NCBI GenBank assembly: GCA_023391175.1
Contig: JAEWBL010000698.1
Location: 1-7,313, forward strand
Reading direction: 5' to 3'
DNA length: 7,313 nucleotides
Source: Pseudomonadota bacterium
GTDB lineage: Bacteria > Pseudomonadota > Alphaproteobacteria > Rhizobiales > Xanthobacteraceae
Shown in pieces: positions 1-6,251 of the stretch (position 1 is the stretch's first letter; every line of letters starts with the position of its first letter). Under the pieces are notes generated by a model. That model did not search any database. It saw only the letters and a program-made list of their open reading frames with translations, and had not been told where the DNA came from. A program made the position numbers and the translations under genes.

Positions 1-121
1 GACCTGAGGCTGCCGGGGCGATCGCCGGCTTCGCCGACCTTTCTCCTGGACCCCGGATCAGCGCTCCACCTGCGGTGTCGCTTGTCCGGGGAACGGCCGA
101 CGCCGAACCGAAAGGCTTCCC
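1..121. other. Leader upstream of the ABC transporter operon, no gene supported
   Basis: No start codon or recognisable protein is visible here. The ATPase frame is closed by a TGA at 5-7, which could be the end of an upstream gene such as the missing binding protein, but only one codon precedes it. Another frame stays open from base 3 to a TGA at 123-125 and overlaps the ATPase start. Its third codon positions are only about two-thirds G or C, against about 90 percent in the first 40 codons of the ATPase, and its residues match no family I know. I see no strong promoter. A 10-bp palindrome (GGCGATCGCC, 17-26) has no T-run after it. Confidence 0.4.
111..115 (+). promoter_or_regulatory. Ribosome binding site for the ABC ATPase
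   Basis: AAAGG lies 6 nt before the GTG at 122. This supports GTG 122 as the start, since no other ATG, GTG or TTG occurs in frame between the TGA at 5-7 and this point. Confidence 0.5.
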
Positions 122-904
122 GTGATCGTCCTCGACAACGTGACCCTCACCTATCCCGGCCGCACCGGGCCCGTGACGGCGCTCGCCGGCACCACGCTTC
201 ACGTGCGCAAGGGCGAGTTCGCGGCGGTGGTGGGACCGTCAGGCTGCGGCAAGTCCACTCTGATGAAGCTCGTCACCGGCCTCATCCGCCCCACGTCCGG
301 CACCGTCTCCATCGATGGCAAGGAGGTGAAGGGGCCGGTGAAGGTGGCGGGCATGGCCTTCCAGCACGCCAACCTCCTGCCGTGGCGTACCGTGCTGCAG
401 AACGTGATGCTGCCGCTGGAGATCGTCGAGCCCTACCGCCGCCGCTTCTCCCGCGACAAGGCCGAGTTCCAGGACAAGGCCATGGCGCTCCTCAACGTGG
501 TGGGCCTCGGCGCCTTCGCCGATCGTTTCCCGTGGGAGATGTCCGGCGGCATGCAGCAGCGCGCCTCGCTCTGCCGCTCGCTCATCCACCAGCCGGCCTT
601 GCTGATGCTGGACGAGCCTTTTGCCGCGCTCGACGCCTTCACCCGGGAAGAGCTGTGGTGCGTGCTGCGCGACCTCTGGCAGGAGTTCGGCTTCACCGTC
701 ATCCTCGTCACCCACGATCTGCGCGAGGCGGCCTTCCTTGCAGACACGATCCACGTAATGAGCGCGCGCCCCGGCCGCATCGTGGAGACGCGGCAGGTGC
801 CCTTCCCGCGACCGCGCGACCTTGATGTCTGCTACCGGCCCGAATTCACGGAGCTGGTCCACGATCTGCGCAACAAGATCGCCGAAGTGCGGCAGGCGGC
901 GTGA
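122..904 (+). CDS. ABC transporter ATP-binding protein, NitT/TauT (SsuB/TauB-like) family
   Basis: This is the cytoplasmic ATPase that powers an inner-membrane importer, 260 aa, a normal length for the nitrate/sulfonate/taurine class. Every ATPase motif is intact: Walker A GPSGCGKST (38-46), Q-loop Gln81 followed by LLPWRTV (85-91, typical of this class), signature MSGGMQQR (140-147), Walker B LLMLDEP (160-166), D-loop ALDA (169-172) and H-loop His198. The GTG start gives the usual N-terminus, a short strand before the aromatic Tyr11 that stacks on the adenine. The gene stops 1 nt before the permease start, so the two are certainly partners. The substrate cannot be read from an ATPase. The xanthine dehydrogenase genes in the same run suggest a purine or related heterocycle, but this is inference. 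Annotators may call it a sulfonate, taurine or nitrate transporter by family alone. Confidence 0.95.
   Translation: MIVLDNVTLTYPGRTGPVTALAGTTLHVRKGEFAAVVGPSGCGKSTLMKLVTGLIRPTSGTVSIDGKEVKGPVKVAGMAFQHANLLPWRTVLQNVMLPLEIVEPYRRRFSRDKAEFQDKAMALLNVVGLGAFADRFPWEMSGGMQQRASLCRSLIHQPALLMLDEPFAALDAFTREELWCVLRDLWQEFGFTVILVTHDLREAAFLADTIHVMSARPGRIVETRQVPFPRPRDLDVCYRPEFTELVHDLRNKIAEVRQAA
894..899 (+). promoter_or_regulatory. Ribosome binding site for the ABC permease
   Basis: AGGCGG lies inside the last codons of the ATPase gene, 6 nt before ATG 906. It favours 906 over the upstream ATG at 822, which would add 28 residues overlapping the ATPase gene in another frame. Confidence 0.5.
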
Positions 905-905
905 C

Positions 906-1682
906 ATGATGAAGAAGCTCTCCGTCGAGAACCTCGCCCCCGTCTATTTCACCATCGCCTTGTTCGTGATCTGGGAGGCGGCGTGCCGCCTGTTCAGGAT
1001 CGATACGTTCATCCTGCCGGCCCCCACCGAGATCTTCGCCGCCATGGCAAAATACTGGTGGCCGCTTTTGAAGAATTCCTTCGTCACGCTCTGGACCACC
1101 ATGGCCGGCTTTGCCATCGCGGTGGTGTTCGGCATTGCGCTGGGGGTGGTGGTGGGCTGGTCGCGCACCATCTACCGCGGGCTCTATCCGGTGATGATCG
1201 GCTTCAATTCGGTGCCCAAGGTGGCCGTGGTGCCGATCCTCATCATGTGGTTCGGCATCGGCGAAGTGCCGGCCATCCTCACCGCCTTCCTCATCTCCTT
1301 CTTCCCCATCGTGGTGAATGTTGCCACCGGCCTTGCCACCACCGAGCCGGAGCTGGAGGACGTGCTGCGCGCGCTTGGCGCCTCCAAGCTCGACATCATG
1401 CGCAAGGTTGGCATTCCCCGCACCGGGCCCTATCTCTTCGGGGCGTTGAAGGTGGGCATCACGCTCGCCTTCGTGGGCGCGGTGGTGTCCGAGACCATCG
1501 GCGCCAATGCGGGGGTGGGCCATCTCATGGTGCAGGCGGGCTCCAACTTCCAGATGCCGCTGGTGTTCGCCGGCCTTATCTCCCTCGCGATCCAGGGCAT
1601 CCTCATGTACGCGATCTTCGCCGTGTTCGAGCGCCGAATGGTCGCCTGGGCCTTCCGCTCGTCCCAGAGCGCGGGAGGCTGA
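906..1682 (+). CDS. ABC transporter permease, NitT/TauT (SsuC/TauC-like) family
   Basis: This is the transmembrane subunit of the importer, 258 aa from ATG 906. Hydrophobic stretches lie at about residues 12-30, 62-86, 104-117, 120-143, 178-200 and 217-243, giving about six membrane spans, as in the binding-protein-dependent permease family. The cytoplasmic EAA loop that docks on the ATPase is clear at about 150-171, with the core LRALGASKLDI followed by the conserved IP pair at 170-171. An in-frame ATG at 822 is rejected as the start because it would add a hydrophilic stretch read out of frame from the ATPase gene. The start is 1 nt after the ATPase stop, and the next gene begins 4 nt after this one ends, so translation is probably coupled across the run. 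The substrate is unknown. A homodimer of this protein with two ATPases would be the expected complex, plus a periplasmic binding protein not in the window. Confidence 0.94.
   Translation: MMKKLSVENLAPVYFTIALFVIWEAACRLFRIDTFILPAPTEIFAAMAKYWWPLLKNSFVTLWTTMAGFAIAVVFGIALGVVVGWSRTIYRGLYPVMIGFNSVPKVAVVPILIMWFGIGEVPAILTAFLISFFPIVVNVATGLATTEPELEDVLRALGASKLDIMRKVGIPRTGPYLFGALKVGITLAFVGAVVSETIGANAGVGHLMVQAGSNFQMPLVFAGLISLAIQGILMYAIFAVFERRMVAWAFRSSQSAGG
1673..1678 (+). promoter_or_regulatory. Ribosome binding site deciding the xdhA start
   Basis: GGGAGG sits in the last codons of the permease gene, 8 nt before GTG 1687. It picks GTG 1687 as the xdhA start. The reading frame is open upstream to 1507, but that part is an out-of-frame shadow of the permease gene and resembles no ferredoxin N-terminus. 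Confidence 0.65.
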
Positions 1683-1686
1683 GGGG

Positions 1687-3102
1687 GTGGCCATCGCCTT
1701 CCTCCTGAACGGCGAGCGGATCGAGGTGGCGGACGCCGCCCCCTCCATGACGGTGCTGGACTTCCTGCGCACGCGCCAGCGACTCACCGGCACCAAGGAA
1801 GGCTGCGCGGAAGGCGATTGCGGCGCCTGCACCATCGCCATCGGCCGTCAGGAAAGCGGGGCGGCGCGCTGGCAGGTCGCCAATTCCTGCATCCTGCTTC
1901 TGTCCCAGATCGACGGCAGCGAGGTGAAGACGGTGGAGGGGCTTGCCGGCCCGTCCGGCCTCCATCCCGTTCAGACGGTCCTGGCCGAGAGCGACGGCAC
2001 CCAGTGCGGCTTCTGCACCCCGGGCATCGTCATGTCGCTTTACGCGCTCACGCATGGCCGTGCGGACGGTGGGCCTGTGAGCGATAGCGACATCCACGAG
2101 GCGCTGGCGGGCAATCTCTGCCGCTGCACCGGCTATCGCCCCATCGTGGATGCCGCCCGCGCGCTCTGCGCCGCGCCGCCGGTGGCGGAGACCGATCGTG
2201 TCCCCCCGGTTGCCGGCACCCGTATCGCGGGGCAGGGGGAGCTGCACCTCGTGCCGCAGACGCTCTCGGAATTGGTGTCGCTGCGCATCGCCTATCCCAC
2301 CGCGACGCTGATCGCCGGCGCCACCGACCTTGGCCTCATCCCCGCGAAGAAGCGGCAGGGCTTCCCCCTCGCCATCTCCACCCGCCGCGTCGCCGAGCTG
2401 AAGCGGATTGGCTGGGAGGACGATGGGCTCGTCCTCGGCGCCGCCGTCACTTATGCGGATGGGCTGGAGACGGTGGAGGCGGCGTTTCCCGCCTTCGGTG
2501 CCCTCATCCGCCGCATCGGCTCGCGGCAGATCCGCACCATGGGTACCTTCGGCGGCAATCTCGGCACCGCCTCGCCGGTGGGCGACACGCTGCCGGTTCT
2601 GCTGGCGCTCGATGCGGAGGTGGACCTTGCCGGGCCATCGGGGATGCGGCGCATGAGGATCGCGGATTTCCTCACCGGCTATCGGAAGACCGCGCTCGCG
2701 CCCGACGAGGTGATCGCCGCGATCCGTCTGCCGCGCCTTGCGGAAGGAGGGCAACTCTTCGCGTGGAAGCTCTCGCGCCGCTTCGATCAGGACATCTCCA
2801 CCTTGCTCGGCGCCTTTCGCGTGCGAGTGGAGGGCGGACGCCTTGCTGATCTGGCCGCAGCCTTCGGCGGCATGGCGGAGCGGGCGAAGCGCGCCCCGGC
2901 TCTGGAAGCGCTCCTTACGGGCGCGCCATCGACCGACGTTCCGCCCGAAGGCATCGAAGCGGCCCTGGCCGCTGACTTCTCTCCCCTCTCCGACCACCGC
3001 GCCAGCGCCGCCTATCGGCGGGCCGCCGCCGCCAACCTCGTGCGGCGCCTCCATTTCGCCACCACGCACCCCGGCGTGCCGCTGGAGCTGGAAGCGCTAT
3101 GA
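1687..3102 (+). CDS. xdhA: Xanthine dehydrogenase small subunit (2Fe-2S and FAD domains)
   Basis: This is the electron-transfer subunit of cytoplasmic xanthine dehydrogenase. It passes electrons from the molybdenum site in XdhB through two iron-sulfur clusters to FAD and then, in this family, usually to NAD+. From GTG 1687 it is 471 aa, close to the usual 460-490 for bacterial XdhA. The ferredoxin-like domain (about 3-85) has cluster ligands Cys40, Cys45, Cys48 and Cys68. The helical [2Fe-2S] domain (about 90-165) has Cys107, Cys110, Cys145 and Cys147 in the CGFC and CRC motifs. The FAD domain (about 185-350) shows IAGATDLG (209-216) and TFGGNLGTASPVGD (287-300). A CO dehydrogenase flavoprotein C-terminal domain fills about 355-460. 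It starts 4 nt after the permease stop and overlaps xdhB by 4 nt. The fused 2Fe-2S plus FAD layout argues for xanthine dehydrogenase rather than three-subunit CO, nicotinate or quinoline hydroxylases, which split these domains. Confidence 0.95.
   Translation: MAIAFLLNGERIEVADAAPSMTVLDFLRTRQRLTGTKEGCAEGDCGACTIAIGRQESGAARWQVANSCILLLSQIDGSEVKTVEGLAGPSGLHPVQTVLAESDGTQCGFCTPGIVMSLYALTHGRADGGPVSDSDIHEALAGNLCRCTGYRPIVDAARALCAAPPVAETDRVPPVAGTRIAGQGELHLVPQTLSELVSLRIAYPTATLIAGATDLGLIPAKKRQGFPLAISTRRVAELKRIGWEDDGLVLGAAVTYADGLETVEAAFPAFGALIRRIGSRQIRTMGTFGGNLGTASPVGDTLPVLLALDAEVDLAGPSGMRRMRIADFLTGYRKTALAPDEVIAAIRLPRLAEGGQLFAWKLSRRFDQDISTLLGAFRVRVEGGRLADLAAAFGGMAERAKRAPALEALLTGAPSTDVPPEGIEAALAADFSPLSDHRASAAYRRAAAANLVRRLHFATTHPGVPLELEAL
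3099..3102 (+). other. ATGA start/stop overlap coupling xdhA to xdhB
   Basis: The ATG of xdhB (3099-3101) overlaps the TGA of xdhA (3100-3102). Purine-rich GGAG (3084-3087) and GGAAG (3090-3094) lie just upstream and could serve ribosomes already there. Such overlaps usually couple translation and help keep subunits equimolar, which fits an enzyme with a 1:1 subunit ratio. Confidence 0.8.
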
Positions 3103-5393
3103 CCCGCGCCGTCCATGTCCCCGCCCGGCACGAGAGCGCCAACGCCCATGTGAGCGGCCGCGCGATCTATCTCGACGACATGCCGGAGCCGCCCGGCCTG
3201 CTCCATGCCGCCTTGGTGCTCAGCCCCCATGCCCGCGCCCGCATCGTCTCCATCGACCTCTCGGCCGCCCGCGCTCTGCCGGGCGTGGTGGCGGTGGCGG
3301 CGGGCGACATTCCCGGGGTCAATGACATCGCCCCCATCCGCACCAACGAGCCCCTGCTGGCGGCGGGCGAGGTGGACTATGTGGGCCACCCCGTCGCCGC
3401 CGTGGCCGCGCCGACCCTCGATGCCGCCCGCGCCGCCGTCGCTCTGGTGCGGGTGGAGTATGAGGCGCTGCCGGCGCTGCTCGATCTGGATGCGGCCTAT
3501 GAGGCCGGAGCGCGCGTCGCGCCGGACCAGCAGGTGGGGCGGGGGGATGTGCCGGCCGCGTTGGCCGGCGCGCCCTCGCGCCTCTCCGGCGAGGTGCGCT
3601 GCGGCGGGCAGGACCATTTCTATCTGGAAGGGCAGATCGCCATCGCCGTCCCCGGCGAGGACCGGGACATGCAGGTTTATTCCTCCACCCAGCACCCCAC
3701 CGAGGCCCAGCACGGCGTCGCGCATGTGCTCGGCCTGCCGTTCGCGGCGGTGACGGTGGAGGTGCGCCGCATGGGTGGGGCGTTCGGGGGCAAGGAGAGC
3801 CAGGCCACCATCATCGCCGCCATCGCCGCGCTGCTCGCCTACCACGCCGGCAAGCCGGTGAAGCTGCGCCTGCCGCGCGAGGTGGACATGGAAGCCACCG
3901 GCAAGCGCCATCCCTTCCGCGTTCGCTGGGAAGCCGGCTTTGACGGGGACGGCCGCATTGCCGGGCTCGACATGGAATTCGCTGCCGATTGCGGCAATGT
4001 GGCCGACCTGTCGCCCGCAGTTGTCTCCCGCGCCCTGTGCCACGCGGACAATTGCTATTTCATTCCGGCCACGCGCTTCCGCGGCGTGCTGGTGAAGACC
4101 AACACCGTCTCCAACACCGCCTTCCGCGGCTTCGGAGCGCCGCAGGGTATGCTCGCCATCGAGACGGTGATGGACGAGATCGCTCGTCACCTCGGTAAGC
4201 CGATCGAGGTCGTGCGCGCCGCCAATCATTATGGCGACGCCCCGCGCAACATCACGCCTTACGGGCAGGAGGTGGAGGACAGCCTCATCGAGGAGGCCAT
4301 GGCCCTCCTCGACGTCAAGGCGAACCTCGCCGCATGGCGCGCAGAGATCGACGCCTTCAATGCGCAGAGCCCGGTGATCCGCAAGGGCCTCGCCACCATG
4401 CCCATCAAGTTCGGCGTCTCCTTCAACCTGACGACGCTGAACCAGGCGGGGGCGCTGGTGCATGTCTATACGGATGGCTCCGTCCACCTGAACCACGGCG
4501 GCACGGAGATGGGGCAGGGGCTGTTCGTGAAGGTGGCGCAGGTGGTGGCCGACGCCTTCGGCATTCCGCTCGACCATGTGCGTGTCTCGGCCACCAGCAC
4601 CGCCAAGGTGCCGAACACCTCGCCCACCGCCGCCTCGTCCGGCTCCGACCTCAACGGCATGGCGGCGCTGATCGCGGCGAAGGAGATCCGGGGCCGCATG
4701 GCGGGCGTGGTGGCGGCGCATTTCGATGCGGCTGCGGAAGAGGTGGTGTTCGCGGACGGCCGCGTGGGCATCGGCAACCGCAGCCTCTCCTTCGGCGAGG
4801 CAGCGCACATGGCGTGGCAGCAGCGGGTGCCACTCTCCGCCACCGGCTTCTACAAGACGCCGAAGATCCATTTCGACATGGCGAAGTCGGAAGGGCGGCC
4901 CTTTTACTATTACACCTATGGCGCGGCTGCGGCCGAGGTGGCGGTGGATACGCTCTCCGGCGCGGTGCGGGTGCTGCGGGCCGAGATCGTGGGGGATTGC
5001 GGGCGCTCGCTGAACCCGGCCATCGACATCGGCCAGATCGAAGGCGCCTTCATGCAGGGTATGGGCTGGCTTACCTGCGAGGAACTGAGGTGGGACGCCG
5101 CCGGCCGCCTCGCCACGCGCGGCCCGTCGACCTACAAGATCCCCGGCTCGCGCGATGTGCCGCCGGTGCTCAACGTCCATCTCCTCGACAAGCCCAATGG
5201 GGAGGAAACGGTGCTGCGCTCCAAGGCGGTGGGCGAGCCGCCGCTGATGCTCGCCATTTCCGTATGGCTCGCCATCCGCGACGCCATCGCCGGCCTGCCG
5301 GGAGAGGGGCCGGTGCATCTCGATGCCCCCGCGACACCGGAGCGCGTGCTCGCCTCCGTCGCGGCGCGGCGAGAGGGCACCCCATCCGCGTGA
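3099..5393 (+). CDS. xdhB: Xanthine dehydrogenase large, molybdopterin-binding subunit
   Basis: This is the catalytic subunit that hydroxylates hypoxanthine to xanthine and xanthine to urate at a molybdenum cofactor. It has 764 aa, normal for bacterial XdhB (about 770-780). An aldehyde oxidase/xanthine dehydrogenase hammerhead domain covers about 17-125, and the molybdopterin-binding region covers about 140-740. Visible motifs are GQDHFYLEG with Gln171, MGGAFGGKES (225-234), TAFRGFGAPQG with Arg343, GGTEMGQG (467-474) and KAVGEPP with Glu713. By motif alignment, Glu233, Arg343 and Glu713 correspond to bovine Glu802, Arg880 and Glu1261, the substrate-binding and catalytic residues. Aldehyde oxidases replace the first two, so a purine substrate is favoured. 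There is no signal peptide, as expected for a cytoplasmic enzyme. No xdhC, which aids sulfuration and insertion of the cofactor, follows in the window. Confidence 0.96.
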   Translation: MTRAVHVPARHESANAHVSGRAIYLDDMPEPPGLLHAALVLSPHARARIVSIDLSAARALPGVVAVAAGDIPGVNDIAPIRTNEPLLAAGEVDYVGHPVAAVAAPTLDAARAAVALVRVEYEALPALLDLDAAYEAGARVAPDQQVGRGDVPAALAGAPSRLSGEVRCGGQDHFYLEGQIAIAVPGEDRDMQVYSSTQHPTEAQHGVAHVLGLPFAAVTVEVRRMGGAFGGKESQATIIAAIAALLAYHAGKPVKLRLPREVDMEATGKRHPFRVRWEAGFDGDGRIAGLDMEFAADCGNVADLSPAVVSRALCHADNCYFIPATRFRGVLVKTNTVSNTAFRGFGAPQGMLAIETVMDEIARHLGKPIEVVRAANHYGDAPRNITPYGQEVEDSLIEEAMALLDVKANLAAWRAEIDAFNAQSPVIRKGLATMPIKFGVSFNLTTLNQAGALVHVYTDGSVHLNHGGTEMGQGLFVKVAQVVADAFGIPLDHVRVSATSTAKVPNTSPTAASSGSDLNGMAALIAAKEIRGRMAGVVAAHFDAAAEEVVFADGRVGIGNRSLSFGEAAHMAWQQRVPLSATGFYKTPKIHFDMAKSEGRPFYYYTYGAAAAEVAVDTLSGAVRVLRAEIVGDCGRSLNPAIDIGQIEGAFMQGMGWLTCEELRWDAAGRLATRGPSTYKIPGSRDVPPVLNVHLLDKPNGEETVLRSKAVGEPPLMLAISVWLAIRDAIAGLPGEGPVHLDAPATPERVLASVAARREGTPSA

Positions 5394-5503
5394 ACGCGCG
5401 GCCGAAGAATGGCATCTGGACACCGTGATCGTCCGCCTGTCCCGTTGCGAAGGGTGCCGCGCGCGCCGTCTTCCCCAGTGTCAGCGTCGGCGGCCACCGC
5501 AAT

Positions 5504-5537
5504 TTGCGTTGCCTGACGGGCCCGCTGTCGGATATGT
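5504..5537 (+). promoter_or_regulatory. Possible sigma-70-type promoter for the IalB-family gene
   Basis: In the 196-nt gap after xdhB, TTGCCT (5509-5514) is followed after 16 nt by GATATG (5531-5536), a weak -35/-10 pair for an alphaproteobacterial housekeeping promoter. This is an AT-richer patch in a GC-rich gap. A short palindrome, CGCAA-T-TTGCG (5498-5508), abuts the -35 and might be an operator, but it is too short to judge alone. The rest of the gap holds no gene. I see no clear terminator after xdhB, so read-through from the operon is possible. Confidence 0.25.
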
Positions 5538-5575
5538 CCCGCCAATGGCACCGCTGCGGGGCGCGGGTGCGATTG

Positions 5576-5581
5576 AGAGGA
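5576..5581 (+). promoter_or_regulatory. Ribosome binding site for the IalB-family gene
   Basis: AGAGGA lies 8 nt before ATG 5590, a strong match that fixes the start, just ahead of a clear signal peptide. Confidence 0.65.
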
Positions 5582-5589
5582 CGTAAAAG

Positions 5590-6159
5590 ATGGCGCTTAC
5601 CGGTCTCATCCCTTCCTTCCGTCTCTCGCTCCTGTCCGCTGTGTTTGCCGCCTCGGCCTTCGCCCTTCCTGTCGCCGCACAGACGGCCGCCGCGCCGGCT
5701 CCGGCCGCTGCGCCTGCTGCTGCTCCTGCCGATCCCACCGAGACCCACTCGGTGCACGACGACTGGACCGTCCGCTGCAAGGGCAAGGACGAGAGGCGCG
5801 GCTGCGAGGCGGTGCAGACCCTGCAGACGCCCGATCTCGCGCACATCCTCGCCCATGTGGCGGTGCGGGCCGAGAAGAGCGGCCCGGTGCGCCTCATCGT
5901 CCTCACCCCGCCCGGCGTGTGGCTGCCGTCCAACGTGTCCCTCAAGGTGCCCGGCGTTGCCGATGTGGTGTTGACCTTCAAGCGCTGCGGCCAGCACTGC
6001 GTCGCCTCCACCGAGCTGACGCAGGATCAGCTGACGGCGCTCAAGGCCAGCTCCGGCAAGGGCGATATCGTGTTCGAGGATGGCTCGCGTCGTCCGGTCA
6101 TCCTGCCCCTCTCGTTCAAGGGCCTCGGCGCCGCCATGCAGGCCAGCCTGAAGGGCTGA
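5590..6159 (+). CDS. Invasion-associated locus B (IalB) family periplasmic protein
   Basis: A secreted protein of 189 aa. It begins with a signal peptide: Arg11 in the n-region, a hydrophobic core at about 13-27 and a probable cut after VAA at residue 30. A low-complexity Ala/Pro linker follows (about 32-48). The folded domain opens with DDWTVRC (57-63), a hallmark of IalB proteins, and ends with a PLSFKGLGAAMQ-type segment (173-184), also usual in the family. Four cysteines (63, 72, 133, 137) are all in the exported part and could form two disulfides. IalB was named for a role in host-cell invasion by Bartonella. The family is widespread in free-living Rhizobiales, where its job is unknown, so no virulence role should be read into it. 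It has its own ribosome binding site, lies 196 nt after xdhB and ends before a strong terminator, so it is probably a separate unit unrelated to purine metabolism. Confidence 0.85.
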   Translation: MALTGLIPSFRLSLLSAVFAASAFALPVAAQTAAAPAPAAAPAAAPADPTETHSVHDDWTVRCKGKDERRGCEAVQTLQTPDLAHILAHVAVRAEKSGPVRLIVLTPPGVWLPSNVSLKVPGVADVVLTFKRCGQHCVASTELTQDQLTALKASSGKGDIVFEDGSRRPVILPLSFKGLGAAMQASLKG

Positions 6160-6184
6160 TCCGTCCGGGGACGTCACAGACGCC

Positions 6185-6215
6185 AAAAGGCCGGCGCCAA
6201 TGCGCCGGCCTTTTT
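6185..6215 (+). terminator. Rho-independent terminator, probably bidirectional
   Basis: A perfect 13-bp stem (6185-6197 pairing with 6202-6214) closes a 4-nt CAAT loop, with a GGCCGGCGC core. Five Ts end the plus-strand arm (6211-6215), and four As open the other arm, giving a T-run on the minus strand too. It lies 25 nt after the IalB-family stop and 36 nt beyond the stop of the convergent AsmA-family gene, so it can serve both. Confidence 0.85.
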
Positions 6216-6251
6216 CATGTCTGCTGCTTGTCTCGGCTTCCCAGGAGGCGC

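Noticed and set aside
12..29. GC-rich palindrome that might be a terminator
   Set aside because: The self-complementary core GGCGATCGCC leaves no loop and no T-run follows. It could equally be chance in GC-rich DNA.
822..905. Longer permease start at ATG 822
   Set aside because: It would add 28 hydrophilic residues that are an out-of-frame reading of the ATPase gene. ATG 906 has its own ribosome binding site and gives a normal permease N-terminus.
1603..3069. 488-codon open frame on the minus strand, antisense to xdhA
   Set aside because: Same cause: a compositional shadow of xdhA with low-complexity, family-less residues.
3012..5423. 803-codon open frame on the minus strand, antisense to xdhB
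   Set aside because: Long antisense frames are expected opposite genes with very GC-rich third positions. Its His/Arg/Gly-rich product resembles no family, and the plus strand here encodes a full xanthine dehydrogenase subunit.
4334..5428. 364-codon plus-strand frame inside xdhB that runs past its stop
   Set aside because: It overlaps xdhB in another frame and is rich in Arg, Gly and Ala with no domain. Its last dozen codons past the xdhB stop start with a GTG at 5390 but give only a 12-residue peptide with no ribosome binding site.
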